A stretch of DNA of 64,000 nucleotides from Thermoanaerobacterium xylanolyticum LX-11 (GTDB lineage Bacteria > Bacillota > Thermoanaerobacteria > Thermoanaerobacterales > Thermoanaerobacteraceae), in NCBI RefSeq assembly GCF_000189775.2, contig NC_015555.1:206501-270500 (forward strand), read 5' to 3'. Shown piece after piece: positions 8,253 through 19,812 of the stretch (position 1 is its first letter; every line of letters starts with the position of its first letter). Position numbers and translations under genes: made by a program. The notes below the pieces were generated by a model. It was not told the origin of the DNA. It was given only the letters and a program-made list of their open reading frames with translations, and ran no database searches.

Positions 8253-9287
8253 ATGGTGAGGGTCGGCATATTAGGAGCTACAGGCTATACAGGTGTAGAG
8301 CTCATTAGAATCTTATCAAATCACGAAGATGTCCAGATAAAATACTTATCATCTCAAAATTTCAATGGTAAAAAAATTGAAGATGTGTATCACTCTTTAA
8401 AAGGATTTTGTAAAGTAGAGCTTCAGGAACTAAATATTGACGATATTGTTGAAAGCTGTGATGTGGTATTTACAGCACTTCCATCTGGATATGCAATGAA
8501 TATGGCTGAAAAATTATGCAAAAGTGGAGTAAAGCTAATTGACCTTGGTGCGGATTTTAGATTTGATGATTTCAAAACTTACAAGGAGTGGTATGGGGTA
8601 AGTAGCGATGTTTACGGCAGCGTAAGTAGAGTTTATGGGCTTCCAGAGATTCATAGGGATGTGATTAAAAATGCGATGATTGTTGGGAATCCGGGATGTT
8701 ATCCTACATCTGCAATTCTTGGTTTGGCGCCAGCTCTAAAAAGCGGAATAATAGAAAATCATATAATAATTGATTCCAAATCTGGTGTATCTGGCGCAGG
8801 CCACAGTCCAAAGCAGGGAAATATGTATGCAGAGTGCAATGAAAGCATAAAGCCTTACAACGTGGCAAAGCACAGACACATACCAGAAATAGAACAAGAG
8901 CTTTCAAAGTTAAATCACGAAGATACAAAAGTCGTTTTTACTCCCCATTTGACGCCTATGACAAGAGGAATATTAAGCACTATGTACTGCCGATTGAAAA
9001 AAGATATTTCGATAGAAAGCATTCACGAGATTTACAGTGAGTTCTATAAAGATGAATATTTTGTGAAAATATTGGATATCGGTGAATATCCATCTACAAA
9101 AAGCGTATATGGATCAAATTTTTGCCATATTGGATTAGAAATTGATAGGCATTCTAATACATTGATAATCATGTCTGTCATTGATAATTTGGTGAAAGGT
9201 GCATCTGGGCAGGCTGTCCAAAACATGAATATAATGTTTGGCATCAATGAAGCTAAAGGATTAAAGATGGTGCCAGTTTTTCCATAA
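8253..9287 (+). CDS. argC: N-acetyl-gamma-glutamyl-phosphate reductase
   Basis: A 344-residue enzyme. It reduces N-acetylglutamyl phosphate to the semialdehyde with NADPH, the third step of arginine/ornithine synthesis in the cytoplasm. The N-terminal NADP-binding motif [17 protein letters not shown] is clear, and the active-site Cys is in [17 protein letters not shown]. Conserved HTPHLTPM-like residues appear as [13 protein letters not shown]. Length is normal for the family. The ATG follows AGGTGGG. It is the first gene of the argCJBD-carAB-argGH operon. Confidence 0.97.
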   Translation: MVRVGILGATGYTGVELIRILSNHEDVQIKYLSSQNFNGKKIEDVYHSLKGFCKVELQELNIDDIVESCDVVFTALPSGYAMNMAEKLCKSGVKLIDLGADFRFDDFKTYKEWYGVSSDVYGSVSRVYGLPEIHRDVIKNAMIVGNPGCYPTSAILGLAPALKSGIIENHIIIDSKSGVSGAGHSPKQGNMYAECNESIKPYNVAKHRHIPEIEQELSKLNHEDTKVVFTPHLTPMTRGILSTMYCRLKKDISIESIHEIYSEFYKDEYFVKILDIGEYPSTKSVYGSNFCHIGLEIDRHSNTLIIMSVIDNLVKGASGQAVQNMNIMFGINEAKGLKMVPVFP

Positions 9288-9312
9288 TGATAAGCTTAAG
9301 GAGGATATGATA

Positions 9313-10533
9313 ATGGAGGATTTTGAGGTGATTGAAGGAAATGTTACATCGCCTAAAGGATTTTTAGCCTCAGGTGTGTTTGCAGGCATAAAGAAAGCGA
9401 AAAAGGATTTTGCCATGATATACTCTGAGAAAAAGGCCAATGTTGCTGCAGTATTTACTACAAATAAGGTGAAAGCAGCGCCAGTGATTTTAGACATGGA
9501 GAAAATAAAAAATGGTGAAGCGCAGGCAATAGTCGTAAATAGTGGCAATGCCAATGCGTGCACAGGACAGAAAGGATATGAAGATGCTTCATCTATGGCT
9601 AATATGGCGGCCAAGTATCTAAATATAGATATCAGCGATGTGCTTGTTTGCTCAACAGGTGTTATCGGTGTGACACTTCCTATGGACAAAATTGCCAAAG
9701 GAATAGAGTTGGCTTCTCAAAGACTGTCGAAGGATGGCGGAAAAGATGCTGCAGAAGCGATTCTTACCACAGATACATTTACAAAAGAAGTTGCTGTAAA
9801 GTTGAACATAAAAGGCTATGAAGTTTATATAGGTGGTATTGCTAAAGGGTCTGGCATGATTTCTCCAAATATGGCTACAATGCTGTCTTTTATCACTACA
9901 GATGCAGACATATCGAAAAAGGCTTTGGATAAGGCATTGAAAGAGACTGTAAAGAGGTCCTACAACATGATATCTGTCGATGGAGATATGAGCACAAATG
10001 ATACTGCCATAATGCTGGCTAACGGTATGGCAGGCAATCCTACGATAGAGGAAGATACACATGAGTATGAGATTTTTTACAACGCCCTTTTATATGTAAA
10101 TAAGCATTTGGCAAAGCAAATAGCCAAAGATGGCGAAGGTGCTACTAAGTTCATGGAGGTAAGTGTAGTCAATGCACCTACGGAAGATGATGCGATTTTA
10201 GCTTCTAAGTCTATTGTCAATTCAAATTTGGTTAAGACGGCTATATTTGGAGAAGACGCCAATTGGGGGAGAATCATTGCGGCTTTGGGTTATTCAGGAG
10301 CTAATTTTTCGCAAGATGCCGTTGATATATATTTGAAAAGCAACAAGGGAATTATAAAAGTTTGTGAAAATGGCGGTTATGTTCCTTTTAGCGAAGACAA
10401 AGCGAAAGAGATATTAAGTGAAAAAGAGATTTCAATAGTAGTTGATTTAAATGCCGGAAAATATGATGCTTTAGCGTGGGGCTGTGATTTAAGCTACGAT
10501 TATGTGAAGATAAACGGGAGCTACAGAACATGA
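9313..10533 (+). CDS. argJ: Bifunctional ornithine acetyltransferase/N-acetylglutamate synthase
   Basis: A 406-residue ArgJ, which moves the acetyl group from N-acetylornithine to glutamate and so recycles it; many homologues also use acetyl-CoA. The self-cleavage site with the catalytic Thr is visible in [15 protein letters not shown], so the product should mature into alpha and beta chains. The ATG at 9313 is preferred over 9307 because AAGGAGGA (9298-9305) is then 7 bases away. With ArgJ, an acetylornithine deacetylase is not needed. The last four bases overlap argB. Confidence 0.95.
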   Translation: MEDFEVIEGNVTSPKGFLASGVFAGIKKAKKDFAMIYSEKKANVAAVFTTNKVKAAPVILDMEKIKNGEAQAIVVNSGNANACTGQKGYEDASSMANMAAKYLNIDISDVLVCSTGVIGVTLPMDKIAKGIELASQRLSKDGGKDAAEAILTTDTFTKEVAVKLNIKGYEVYIGGIAKGSGMISPNMATMLSFITTDADISKKALDKALKETVKRSYNMISVDGDMSTNDTAIMLANGMAGNPTIEEDTHEYEIFYNALLYVNKHLAKQIAKDGEGATKFMEVSVVNAPTEDDAILASKSIVNSNLVKTAIFGEDANWGRIIAALGYSGANFSQDAVDIYLKSNKGIIKVCENGGYVPFSEDKAKEILSEKEISIVVDLNAGKYDALAWGCDLSYDYVKINGSYRT

Positions 10534-11429
10534 TTAAAAGGCAAAAATACGGCGATGAAATCGCAAAAGCTAAAATATTAATAGAGGCCCTACCTTATAT
10601 TAAAAAGTTTTCCGGTGCTACTGTCGTGATAAAATACGGTGGAAACGCCATGATAGATTCCGATATAAAGAAAATGGTAATGCAGGATATAGTTTTGCTG
10701 AAGTACGTTGGGCTGAATCCAGTTGTCGTACATGGCGGCGGTCCTGACATAAACAAGATGCTTGAAAGCCTCAATATTGAGTCAAAATTTATAAACGGCT
10801 TGAGGGTTACAGATGAGAAGACGATGGAAGTAGTTGAGATGGTTCTTACAGGCAAGATAAACAAAGAAATAGTTTCAATTTTAAATGAGATAGGTGGCAA
10901 AGCTATAGGGATAAGCGGAAAAGATGGGAAGCTTCTCGTAGCCGAGAAAGATACTGCAAATGGAGACATAGGTTTTGTTGGGAAAATTGAAGAAGTCAAT
11001 ATTGATGTTATAAAGATGATGCTTGAGAAGGGATTTATACCGGTTATCGCCCCGTGTGCTGTTGGCAAAGATGGGAAGACTTACAATGTAAATGCTGATA
11101 CAGCGGCAGGTAGAATAGCCGAAGCTTTAAAAGCTGAGAAATTCATACTTTTGACAGATGTGGAAGGCATACTGTCAGATGTGAATGACAAAAGCAGCGT
11201 TATATCGAGAATTGATTTAGATGCGGCTAAAGAACTTATGACGACAGAGAAGATTACAGGTGGCATGATACCTAAATTAAAATGCTGCATTCAAGCAGTA
11301 GAAAATGGAGTCAAGAGAGCCCACATAATCGATGGAAGATTGACACATTCGCTTCTTTTAGAGATTTTCACTGATGAAGGGATTGGCACTATGATAGGAA
11401 AGGAGTGTTTTGACGATGACAATCTCTGA
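10530..11429 (+). CDS. argB: Acetylglutamate kinase
   Basis: A 299-residue amino-acid kinase that phosphorylates N-acetylglutamate. The nucleotide/substrate loops VIKYGGNAM and VVHGGGPDI and the C-terminal [10 protein letters not shown] are typical. An N-terminal extension (residues 1-25, with [10 protein letters not shown]) is of the type seen in arginine-feedback-inhibited, hexameric enzymes, so feedback inhibition is likely (family inference). The start codon overlaps the argJ stop as ATGA, suggesting translational coupling. The end overlaps argD by 14 bases. Confidence 0.96.
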   Translation: MIKRQKYGDEIAKAKILIEALPYIKKFSGATVVIKYGGNAMIDSDIKKMVMQDIVLLKYVGLNPVVVHGGGPDINKMLESLNIESKFINGLRVTDEKTMEVVEMVLTGKINKEIVSILNEIGGKAIGISGKDGKLLVAEKDTANGDIGFVGKIEEVNIDVIKMMLEKGFIPVIAPCAVGKDGKTYNVNADTAAGRIAEALKAEKFILLTDVEGILSDVNDKSSVISRIDLDAAKELMTTEKITGGMIPKLKCCIQAVENGVKRAHIIDGRLTHSLLLEIFTDEGIGTMIGKECFDDDNL

Positions 11430-12600
11430 TGACAAAAAGTACGTGATGAATACTTACGGACGCTACCCTATTACATTATCAAAAGGCAGCGGCACAAAGG
11501 TTTGGGATACAGATGGAAATATGTACCTTGATTTTGTAGCAGGCATTGCTGTAAACGCATTTGGCCACTGCTACCCACCAATAGTAGATGCCATCAAAAG
11601 TCAAGCGGAGACTTTGATACACTGTTCAAATCTTTACTGGAACGAAAATCAGATTGAACTGGCCAAGATGATTGCGGAAAACTCGTTTGGTGACAAGGTG
11701 TTTTTCGCCAACAGCGGTGCAGAAGCTAATGAAGGTGCCATAAAGCTTGCAAGAAAATACGCATCGATTAAATACGGTGATAAAAGGTATAAGATAATAT
11801 CTGCAAAGAATTCATTTCATGGAAGGACTTTTGGCGCTCTTACAGCAACAGGACAAATAAAATATCACAAAGGCTTTGGACCATTGCTGGAAGGATTTAA
11901 GTACGTAAACTACAATGACATTGACGATATTTACGACGCTTTAGATGATGATGTATGTGCAATCATGATAGAAATTATTCAAGGGGAAGGCGGCATACAT
12001 GAGGGAAGCCTTGAATATTTAAAAAAGGTCAGGGAAGTATGTGATGAAAATGACATTATATTGATTGTGGATGAAGTCCAGACAGGTATTGGACGTACAG
12101 GAAAACTCTTTGCATATCAGCACATTGGAATAGAGCCGGATGTTATGACGTTGGCAAAGGCATTAGGAGGTGGAGTGCCAATAGGTGCAATTGTGGCAAA
12201 AGAAAATGTGGCAGTATTTAAACCTGGTGATCATGCATCGACGTTTGGAGGAAATCCGCTTGCATGTGCTGCTGGAATTGCAGTAATGAATGAAGTTACA
12301 AAGGAAGGTTTTCTTGATGATGTAGTGAAAAAAGGAGAATATTTTAAGGAAAAGCTTAATGGATTAAAAGATAGGTACAAAGTCATAAAAGATGTAAGAG
12401 GAAAAGGTCTCATGATAGGGTGTGAAGTTGATTTGGATGATGCAGGTGAGATAGTGCTAAAAGCCTTGGAAAAAGGTCTTCTCATAAATTGTGTAAACCA
12501 TAATGTTTTGAGGTTTGTACCGCCACTTATCGTTACTACTGATGAACTTGATACTGCTGCGATAATTCTTGATGATGTATTACATGAAATGGGGTTTTAA
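11416..12600 (+). CDS. argD: Acetylornithine aminotransferase
   Basis: A 394-residue class III PLP aminotransferase converting N-acetylglutamate semialdehyde to N-acetylornithine. The PLP lysine is in [14 protein letters not shown], with the conserved [13 protein letters not shown] and [13 protein letters not shown] motifs. The ATG at 11416 lies 10 bases after AGGAG and is preferred over a TTG at 11410. It overlaps the argB end, and carA begins one base after its stop, so these genes are translated as a coupled block. Confidence 0.95.
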   Translation: MTISDDKKYVMNTYGRYPITLSKGSGTKVWDTDGNMYLDFVAGIAVNAFGHCYPPIVDAIKSQAETLIHCSNLYWNENQIELAKMIAENSFGDKVFFANSGAEANEGAIKLARKYASIKYGDKRYKIISAKNSFHGRTFGALTATGQIKYHKGFGPLLEGFKYVNYNDIDDIYDALDDDVCAIMIEIIQGEGGIHEGSLEYLKKVREVCDENDIILIVDEVQTGIGRTGKLFAYQHIGIEPDVMTLAKALGGGVPIGAIVAKENVAVFKPGDHASTFGGNPLACAAGIAVMNEVTKEGFLDDVVKKGEYFKEKLNGLKDRYKVIKDVRGKGLMIGCEVDLDDAGEIVLKALEKGLLINCVNHNVLRFVPPLIVTTDELDTAAIILDDVLHEMGF

Positions 12601-12601
12601 G

Positions 12602-13672
12602 ATGAAAGGGTACTTGAAGCTGGAAGATGGCAGTATTTTTGAAGGCAATATTATAAGCAAGAATTTTCAAGGTTTTGGGGAAGTTGTCTTTAATACAGGC
12701 ATGACGGGATATCAGGAAATCATCACAGATCCGTCTTATGCTGGGCAGATCGTCGTCATGACATATCCGCTTATTGGAAATTACGGCATCAATAAGTACG
12801 ATTTTCAATCAGAAAAGCCACATATTAGAGGGTATGTTGTAAGAGAGTACTGTGATAGCCCCAGCAATTTTCTCTCAGATTCTTCATTGATTGACTATCT
12901 CGATAAAAATGGGATACCGGTATTATCAGGTGTTGATACGAGGGAATTGACTAAAAAGTTGAGATCAAATGGTACTATGAGAGGCATCATAACTGACGAT
13001 GCCAATGCTGTAGTGCCTGATATAAAAGTGGATTTGCTTAAAGAAGTGTCCACGAAAAAGCCGTATCACATACAAGGAGAAGGGCCGAAATTGGCGTTTA
13101 TAGATCTTGGCACCAAAAAGAACATTTTAAACATGCTGAGAAACGTAGGATTTGACATATACGTGTTTCCTTACGATGTTTGCGTAGAAGACGTAATGGC
13201 GATTGAGCCTGAAGCCGTATTTTTTTCGAATGGTCCAGGAGATCCCAAAGATGCAATTTCTGCCATAGAGCTGGCGAAGTTTTTTATAGGTAAGATACCA
13301 GTTTTAGGTATATGTTTAGGACATCAGATAATTGCACTTGCTATGGGGTGCAATACCATAAAGATGAAATTTGGTCACAGAGGATCAAATCAACCTGTGA
13401 AAGACTTGATGATAGGAAAGGCATTTGTAACATCGCAAAACCATGGATACGCTGTAGAAGAAAGCTCCATAAATAGCGATGAAATAGTGGTCACTCATGT
13501 AAACTTAAATGACAATACGGTGGAAGGAATAAAGCATAAGTATCTACCGGTATTTTCCGTCCAATATCATCCAGAAGCGTGTCCTGGCCCACATGATTCA
13601 ATGTACATTTTTGATAAATTCATGGATATAACTTGTGTTTATAGAAGGAGGTCTTATCTTGCCGAAATATGA
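12602..13672 (+). CDS. carA: Carbamoyl-phosphate synthase small (glutaminase) subunit
   Basis: A 356-residue protein. The N-terminal CPSase small-chain domain ([17 protein letters not shown]) is followed by a class I glutamine amidotransferase, with the nucleophile Cys in [11 protein letters not shown] and His/Glu in [12 protein letters not shown]. It releases ammonia from glutamine and channels it to CarB. The ATG starts one base after argD ends. The last residues ([10 protein letters not shown]) overlap the carB start by 14 bases. Its position in the arg operon suggests that this copy is mainly for arginine. Confidence 0.95.
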   Translation: MKGYLKLEDGSIFEGNIISKNFQGFGEVVFNTGMTGYQEIITDPSYAGQIVVMTYPLIGNYGINKYDFQSEKPHIRGYVVREYCDSPSNFLSDSSLIDYLDKNGIPVLSGVDTRELTKKLRSNGTMRGIITDDANAVVPDIKVDLLKEVSTKKPYHIQGEGPKLAFIDLGTKKNILNMLRNVGFDIYVFPYDVCVEDVMAIEPEAVFFSNGPGDPKDAISAIELAKFFIGKIPVLGICLGHQIIALAMGCNTIKMKFGHRGSNQPVKDLMIGKAFVTSQNHGYAVEESSINSDEIVVTHVNLNDNTVEGIKHKYLPVFSVQYHPEACPGPHDSMYIFDKFMDITCVYRRRSYLAEI

Positions 13673-16600
13673 AGGAGTGAATAAAGTGCTTGTTATAGGC
13701 TCAGGGCCTATCGTAATAGGTCAAGCTGCAGAGTTTGACTATTCCGGAACACAAGCATGCAAATCATTGAAAGAAGAAGGATTAAAAGTTATCTTAGTGA
13801 ATAACAATCCTGCTACAATAATGACAGATACAGAGATCGCCGATGTGGTTTATATAGAAAATCCGGAAGTCGATGTGTTGGAAGCCATCATAGACAAAGA
13901 AAGGCCAGATGGAATATTAGGGACAATCGGTGGACAGACAGGGCTTAATGTGGTTGTAAAACTTAAGGAAAGCGGAATAATCGATAAGTACAATCTAAAG
14001 GTATTGGGAACTTCTATTGAATCAATAAAGACTGCTGAAGACAGGGAATTGTTTAAAAAGAAGATGGAAGAGATAGGAGAACCTATAGCAGAAAGCGCGA
14101 CCGTAAATAATGTAGATGATGCGATTAAATTTGCAGAAAAGTGCGGCTATCCACTTATAGTCAGGCCTGCCTTTACATTAGGTGGAACTGGAGGCGGTAT
14201 AGCAAACAATGAAGATGAGCTTAAGGTTATAGTTGATTTAGGCTTAAAGAAAAGCATGGCACATGAAGTGCTGATAGAAAAATCCCTTTACGGTTACAAA
14301 GAGATAGAATACGAAGTTATGAGGGACAGCAACGACAATTGTATAACCATATGCAATATGGAAAACTTTGATCCAGTTGGCGTCCACACAGGTGATAGCA
14401 TTGTTGTTGCGCCGTCACAGACATTGACAGATTACGAGTATCAAATGCTGAGGACTGCCAGTCTTAAAATCATAAAGGCATTGAAGATTGAAGGCGGATG
14501 CAATGTTCAGTTTGCATTGGACCCTAATAGCCATCAGTATTACGTTATAGAGGTAAATCCGAGGGTTAGCCGCTCAAGTGCTTTGGCATCAAAAGCTACA
14601 GGTTATCCTATAGCCAAGATAGCTGCTAAAATAGCTGTTGGCTATACACTTGATGAGATAAAAAACCCTGTCACGGAAAAGACTACAGCTTTGTTTGAGC
14701 CATCGCTTGACTACGTTGTTACAAAGATTCCAAGGTGGCCATTTGACAAATTCTATGAGACAGACAGAAAGATTGGTACTCAGATGAAAGCTACAGGAGA
14801 GACGATGGCAATAGACAGATGCTTTGAAGCATCCCTCTTAAAGGCTGTAAGGTCTTTAGAGATAAAAGCATATGGACTTACAAATGAAAGCATAAAAAAA
14901 TTAAGAGATGAGGAGATCATCGACAACATTAAAAAGCCAAATGACATGAGGCTATTTTATATAGCTGAGGCACTTCGCCGCGGTGTCACTGTGAATCATA
15001 TAAATGAAATATCCAACATAGATAAGTGGTTTATAAATAAACTCTTAGATATAGTAAATATGGAAAAAGAGATATTTATAAACGATTTGACAAAAGAGGT
15101 TTTAGAAAAAGCAAAGCGAATGGGCTTTTCAGATAAGGAAATTGCCAATATCAAAGGGATAGATGAAAAAGCTGTCAGGGAATTGAGGAAAAGCTACGGC
15201 ATATTCCCAGCTTATAAGATGGTTGACACATGTGCAGCGGAGTTTGAATCTGTTACGCAGTATATTTATTCAACGTACGGAGAATACGATGAAGTTCCTA
15301 TTCATCACGACATAAAGAAAGTCATAGTTTTAGGCTCAGGTCCTATTAGAATAGGGCAGGGCGTAGAATTTGATTATTGTTCAGTAAAAGCACTTTGGGC
15401 CCTTAAAAGCAAGGGAATCAAATCAATCATAATAAATAACAATCCTGAGACGGTAAGCACAGATTTTGATACAGGCGATAGGCTGTACTTCGAACCACTG
15501 ACGCTGGAAGATGTATTGAATATCATCGAAAAGGAAAAACCTCTTGGTGTTTTGGTGATGTTTGGAGGCCAAACAGCTATAAACTTGGCACAAGGACTGT
15601 CTGATAATGGTGTAAATATATTGGGCACTTCATTTGAAAGCATCGATGACAGTGAAGACAGAGAAAAGTTTTCTAAGCTTCTTAAGAAGCTAAATATAAA
15701 CCAGCCAAAAGGCGGATATGCGCTATCAGTAGGCGATGCAAAAGATGTAGCACTGACAATAGGATTCCCTCTTTTAGTGAGACCTTCATACGTAATAGGT
15801 GGCCAATCAATGGAAAAAGTAAACACACTTCAAGAGATAATAGACTATGTATCAAATGCCATGAAGGTATCTCCAGGGAAGCCTGTCTTGATTGATAAGT
15901 ACATTGAAGGAAGAGAAGTTGAAGTAGATGCTATATCCGATGGCACGGATGTATTGATTCCTGGGATAATGGAGCATATAGAAAGAGCAGGTGTCCATTC
16001 TGGTGACAGTTTCTCCATGTATCCTGCGAGAAATTTATCGGATCATGAAATATCTACAATTGTAGAGTACACAAAGAAAATATCGTGTGCCTTAAAAGTA
16101 AAAGGGCTTATCAATATTCAATTTGTAGTTAAAGATGGTGTTGTCTACGTCTTGGAGGTAAATCCGAGGGCTTCAAGGACAGTTCCTGTAATAAGCAAAG
16201 CAACAGGAGTACCTATGATAGACATAGCCGTAAAAATCGCATTAGGCGATACACTAAAGAGCTTAGGATATCATGATGTTTTATGGCCAAAGACGACCCA
16301 TACAATCGTAAAGGCACCTGTATTTTCAACAGAGAAGCTTACTAATGTGGAAGTGATGCTGGGACCGGAGATGAAGTCTACTGGAGAAATAATGGGCATA
16401 GATTTAAGCTACGAAGGGGCTCTTTACAAAGCTATGGCAGGAGCCAACTTAGATATACCTGTCAGTGGAAGGGTTTTAATTTCTATAGCAAGTAGAAGTA
16501 TAAACGATTCAATGAGTACGGTAAAAAAGTATCATGATGCTGGATATGAGTTATTTGGCACATCCGGTACAGCCAGACATTTTAATTCTGCTGGAATTAG

Positions 16601-16880
16601 TGTGAAACATGTAAATATAAAAGATGCCATAAGGCTATTAAAAGAAGGGTATTTTTCATTAGTCATCAATATACCGAATCGCGGCAAGAAAGTAGATAAT
16701 GATGGATTTATATTGAGGAGAACTGCATGTGAATACAGAGTTCCGCTGTTTACATCCCTTGATACGGCGAAGGCAGCGCTTCAAGCGGTGCAGAAGGTGA
16801 AAATAAGCGGACTTAACTACCTATCGTTAAATGAGTATCATGAGCTGCAGTCTAAAAACTTAAAGAAATCTGCTTTGTAA
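13659..16880 (+). CDS. carB: Carbamoyl-phosphate synthase large subunit
   Basis: A 1073-residue protein made of two homologous ATP-grasp halves: [20 protein letters not shown] starts the first, and [20 protein letters not shown] near residue 552 starts the second. A C-terminal MGS-like allosteric domain (residues about 935-1073) follows. It makes carbamoyl phosphate from bicarbonate, ammonia and two ATP. The start is the TTG at 13659, 7 bases after AAGGAGG; no ATG fits as well. Full length, no frameshift. Confidence 0.96.
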   Translation: MPKYEGVNKVLVIGSGPIVIGQAAEFDYSGTQACKSLKEEGLKVILVNNNPATIMTDTEIADVVYIENPEVDVLEAIIDKERPDGILGTIGGQTGLNVVVKLKESGIIDKYNLKVLGTSIESIKTAEDRELFKKKMEEIGEPIAESATVNNVDDAIKFAEKCGYPLIVRPAFTLGGTGGGIANNEDELKVIVDLGLKKSMAHEVLIEKSLYGYKEIEYEVMRDSNDNCITICNMENFDPVGVHTGDSIVVAPSQTLTDYEYQMLRTASLKIIKALKIEGGCNVQFALDPNSHQYYVIEVNPRVSRSSALASKATGYPIAKIAAKIAVGYTLDEIKNPVTEKTTALFEPSLDYVVTKIPRWPFDKFYETDRKIGTQMKATGETMAIDRCFEASLLKAVRSLEIKAYGLTNESIKKLRDEEIIDNIKKPNDMRLFYIAEALRRGVTVNHINEISNIDKWFINKLLDIVNMEKEIFINDLTKEVLEKAKRMGFSDKEIANIKGIDEKAVRELRKSYGIFPAYKMVDTCAAEFESVTQYIYSTYGEYDEVPIHHDIKKVIVLGSGPIRIGQGVEFDYCSVKALWALKSKGIKSIIINNNPETVSTDFDTGDRLYFEPLTLEDVLNIIEKEKPLGVLVMFGGQTAINLAQGLSDNGVNILGTSFESIDDSEDREKFSKLLKKLNINQPKGGYALSVGDAKDVALTIGFPLLVRPSYVIGGQSMEKVNTLQEIIDYVSNAMKVSPGKPVLIDKYIEGREVEVDAISDGTDVLIPGIMEHIERAGVHSGDSFSMYPARNLSDHEISTIVEYTKKISCALKVKGLINIQFVVKDGVVYVLEVNPRASRTVPVISKATGVPMIDIAVKIALGDTLKSLGYHDVLWPKTTHTIVKAPVFSTEKLTNVEVMLGPEMKSTGEIMGIDLSYEGALYKAMAGANLDIPVSGRVLISIASRSINDSMSTVKKYHDAGYELFGTSGTARHFNSAGISVKHVNIKDAIRLLKEGYFSLVINIPNRGKKVDNDGFILRRTACEYRVPLFTSLDTAKAALQAVQKVKISGLNYLSLNEYHELQSKNLKKSAL

Positions 16881-16903
16881 TTAAGTTAGAAAGGAAGATT
16901 TAT

Positions 16904-18142
16904 ATGTTAAAAGGAGAAAAAGTGGTTTTGGCGTATTCAGGCGGTTTAGATACGTCTGTCATAATACCATGGCTTAAAGAAAATTACGAATGTGAGATAA
17001 TAGCTGCGTGTATAGATGTAGGCCAGGGAAGCGAGCTTAGCAGCATAAAAGAAAAGGCATTATTAAGCGGTGCCAGCAAGATATACGTGGAAGATGTAAA
17101 AGATGAATTTGTGGAGGATTATATTTTTCCTACATTAAAAGCAGGAGCTGTGTATGAGGGCAAGTATCTATTAGGCACTTCATTTGCAAGGCCCCTTATT
17201 GCTAAAAAGCTTGTGGAGATAGCTCACAAGGAAGGTGCAAAGGCGATAGTGCACGGCGCTACTGGAAAAGGAAATGACCAAGTAAGGTTTGAAGTGTCAA
17301 TAAAGGCCCTTGATCCATCAATAGAGATAATAGCACCGTGGAGGATATGGGACTTTAAGTCAAGGGAACAGGAAATAGACTATGCTAAGAAAAAAGGCAT
17401 TCCTGTGCCTGTAACAAAGGAAAAGATATACAGTGTTGATAACAATTTATGGCACGTAAGCCATGAAGGCGGTGATTTGGAAGATCCGTGGAATGAGCCT
17501 AAAAACAGTTTGTACGATATGGTTGTTCCACCAGAGAATGCGCCGGATGAGCCAGAGTACGTTGTTTTAGAGTTTGAAAAGGGGATACCTGTAAAAGTAA
17601 ATGGAAAGTCATACGCAAGTCCTTCAAAGATGATAGAAGATCTTAATTTGATAGCCGGAAGAAATGGTATAGGCATAGCTGATATTGTAGAAAATAGGCT
17701 TGTAGGCATTAAGTCTCGCGGTGTATATGAAACGCCTGCAGGAACGGTTCTTTATGCAGCCCACAAAGAGTTGGAGTATTTGGTTTTGGATAAGGAAACC
17801 ATGAGGTTTAAAGATTTGGTAGCGCAAAAGTATGCAGACATTGTCTACAATGGATTATGGTTTTCTCCGCTTAGAGAGTCTTTAGATGCGTTTGTTGATG
17901 TGACACAGCAGAATGTGACTGGTACTGTAAGGCTTAAACTTTACAAAGGAAACTTGATAAATGCAGGTTCAAAGTCCCCATATTCACTATACAGTGAAGA
18001 GTTTGCTACATTTGGCGAAGATGAAGTTTACAATCAAAAGGATGCAGAAGGGTTTATAAACTTATTCGGATTGCCGCTTAAAATAAAAGCGCTTATGGAT
18101 ATAAGCAGAAAGGAAGATTTTAATGAAGCTGTGGGGCGGTAG
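16904..18142 (+). CDS. argG: Argininosuccinate synthase
   Basis: A 412-residue ATP-dependent ligase joining citrulline and aspartate. The N-type ATP pyrophosphatase loop is clear ([17 protein letters not shown]), as are [13 protein letters not shown] and the APWR segment. An AAGGAAG site precedes the ATG, 23 bases after carB. Its 3' end overlaps argH by 20 bases. Synthesis of citrulline needs ornithine carbamoyltransferase (argF), which is not in this operon or window. Confidence 0.96.
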   Translation: MLKGEKVVLAYSGGLDTSVIIPWLKENYECEIIAACIDVGQGSELSSIKEKALLSGASKIYVEDVKDEFVEDYIFPTLKAGAVYEGKYLLGTSFARPLIAKKLVEIAHKEGAKAIVHGATGKGNDQVRFEVSIKALDPSIEIIAPWRIWDFKSREQEIDYAKKKGIPVPVTKEKIYSVDNNLWHVSHEGGDLEDPWNEPKNSLYDMVVPPENAPDEPEYVVLEFEKGIPVKVNGKSYASPSKMIEDLNLIAGRNGIGIADIVENRLVGIKSRGVYETPAGTVLYAAHKELEYLVLDKETMRFKDLVAQKYADIVYNGLWFSPLRESLDAFVDVTQQNVTGTVRLKLYKGNLINAGSKSPYSLYSEEFATFGEDEVYNQKDAEGFINLFGLPLKIKALMDISRKEDFNEAVGR

Positions 18143-19451
18143 GTTTAAAGGAGATACAGACAAACTTATGGAGGATTTTAATTCCTCCATTTCTTTCGAT
18201 ATGCGCCTTTTTAAATACGATGTAGAAGGTTCTATAGCCCATGCAAAAGGTTTAAATAAAGCGGGTGTATTAAAGGACGATGAGACAAAGCTCATTGTAG
18301 ATGGGCTAAATGAGATTTTAAAGGAAACTGAGACAGAATTTATACCTGATGATGAAGATGTGCATACTTATGTTGAAAGACTTTTAACTGAGAAGATAGG
18401 TGATGTAGGTAAAAAACTGCATACAGGAAGAAGCCGCAATGACCAAGTAGCAACAGATGTGAGGCTTTATTTAAGAGATGTTATAAATGAAATTGAAAGC
18501 GGCATTGAAATTTTAATTGACACTCTTAAAAGAAAAGCAGATGAATACAAGAATGCAATCATGCCTGGATATACCCATTTGCAAAGGGCTCAGCCTGTCA
18601 CTTTTGGACATCACATGATGGCGTATGTGGAGATGTTTAAAAGAGACTTATCAAGGCTTAATGATATGGTAAAAAGGGTAAATATAATGCCATTGGGATC
18701 AGGTGCATTAGCAGGTACATCGTACAATATAGATAGAATGTACGTGGCAAAGCTTCTTGGATTTGACGATATAACTAAAAATAGCCTCGATGCAGTTAGC
18801 GATAGGGATTTTGTGATAGAGTTTTTAAGCTTTTCTTCAATTTTAATGATGCACCTAAGCCGATTTTGTGAGGAAATAGTCCTTTGGTCCAGCAAGGAAT
18901 TTGATTTTATAGAGTTAGATGATAGGTATTCTACAGGAAGCAGCATGATGCCTCAGAAAAAAAATCCAGATGCTGCGGAGCTTATACGAGGTAAAACAGG
19001 AAGGGTGTATGGAGATTTAATGACTTTGCTTACAGTCATGAAGGGACTTCCTCTCGCTTATAACAAAGATATGCAAGAGGACAAAGAAGCGCTTTTTGAT
19101 GCAATAGACACTTTGAAAATGTCGATTGCGGTTTTTAATGGCATGGTAAAAACGATGAAGGTAAAAAGTGATAATATGGCAAATGCAGCAAAATACGGGT
19201 ATATGAATGCTACAGATTTTGCAGATTACCTTGTATCTAAGGGAATTCCATTTAGAAAAGCACATGAGATAACCGGGAAAGTCGTGTTGTACGCAATAGA
19301 TAAAAATTGTGCCATAGAAGAGCTATCAATTAAAGATTTAAAATCGTTTTGCGATGTGATAGATGTAGATGTTTATAAAGCAATTGATTTGAGGAACAGC
19401 ATAAAAAATAAGAAAACTATAGGCTCTCCGAAACTGTTTGATGAAGAATAG
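18123..19451 (+). CDS. argH: Argininosuccinate lyase
   Basis: A 442-residue member of the fumarase/aspartase superfamily that splits argininosuccinate into arginine and fumarate. The superfamily signature is [16 protein letters not shown]; other conserved blocks are [13 protein letters not shown] and TPGYTHLQ-like [12 protein letters not shown]. The ATG lies within the argG 3' end, 7 bases after AAGGAAG. It is the last gene of the operon, followed by a strong hairpin shared with the convergent ArsR gene. Confidence 0.96.
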   Translation: MKLWGGRFKGDTDKLMEDFNSSISFDMRLFKYDVEGSIAHAKGLNKAGVLKDDETKLIVDGLNEILKETETEFIPDDEDVHTYVERLLTEKIGDVGKKLHTGRSRNDQVATDVRLYLRDVINEIESGIEILIDTLKRKADEYKNAIMPGYTHLQRAQPVTFGHHMMAYVEMFKRDLSRLNDMVKRVNIMPLGSGALAGTSYNIDRMYVAKLLGFDDITKNSLDAVSDRDFVIEFLSFSSILMMHLSRFCEEIVLWSSKEFDFIELDDRYSTGSSMMPQKKNPDAAELIRGKTGRVYGDLMTLLTVMKGLPLAYNKDMQEDKEALFDAIDTLKMSIAVFNGMVKTMKVKSDNMANAAKYGYMNATDFADYLVSKGIPFRKAHEITGKVVLYAIDKNCAIEELSIKDLKSFCDVIDVDVYKAIDLRNSIKNKKTIGSPKLFDEE

Positions 19452-19468
19452 TACAGTTAGGCGTAAAA

Positions 19469-19496
19469 AAGAGATAGGATCTTTTTCCTATCTCTT
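19469..19496. terminator. Bidirectional terminator between argH and the ArsR gene
   Basis: An 11-bp perfect stem, AAGAGATAGGA with TCCTATCTCTT, and a 6-nt T-rich loop. It lies 17 bases after the argH stop and touches the stop of the convergent gene. An A-run on its left gives the T tail for minus-strand transcripts. Confidence 0.8.
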
Positions 19497-19809
19497 AATC
19501 ATTAAATAAAAGCTTGACTAAATTTATTATGTCATTGTCTACAACTCGATAGCAGATTTCAAGTCCGTTTCGCTTTCCCTCTATTATGCCAGCAGATTTT
19601 AGCTTTGATATGTGCTGCGATACTGTGGATTGAGGCAAATTTAAGCATTCTTGTATCGTAGTCACGTTGCATTCTCCTGATAGAAGTCCTCTTACGATGC
19701 AAAGCCTGTACGGATGCGCTATGGCTTTTAATTTTTCTGCTATTGTTTCATACTTTTTAAAATCTTTTTCGATGTCTATAGCACTGTTTTTCAGCGGAAA
19801 TCCCTCCAA
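19495..19809 (-). CDS. ArsR/SmtB-family repressor, probably of sulfane-sulfur metabolism
   Basis: About 100 residues with a winged helix: AIAHPYRLCIVRGLLSGE, recognition helix QSTVSQHISKLKSAGII and wing KRNGLEICYRV. Cys residues in the LCIVRG, GECNV, QECLNL and EICYRV segments could act as thiol sensors (inference). The start is unclear: the TTG at 19809 has no SD, whereas GGAGGG stands 7 bases before a CTG at 19794, which may be the real start. It lies directly after the CoA-disulfide reductase fusion in the same transcript, so it probably represses that operon. Confidence 0.85.
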   Translation of the reverse strand: MEGFPLKNSAIDIEKDFKKYETIAEKLKAIAHPYRLCIVRGLLSGECNVTTIQECLNLPQSTVSQHISKLKSAGIIEGKRNGLEICYRVVDNDIINLVKLLFND

Positions 19810-19812
19810 ATT

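Noticed and set aside
15374-15826. 150-codon open frame on the minus strand inside carB, and similar long frames inside argB, argJ, PFOR and the DUF711 gene
   Set aside because: They lie fully within strongly conserved coding genes, lack ribosome sites and have no family features; they are shadow frames.
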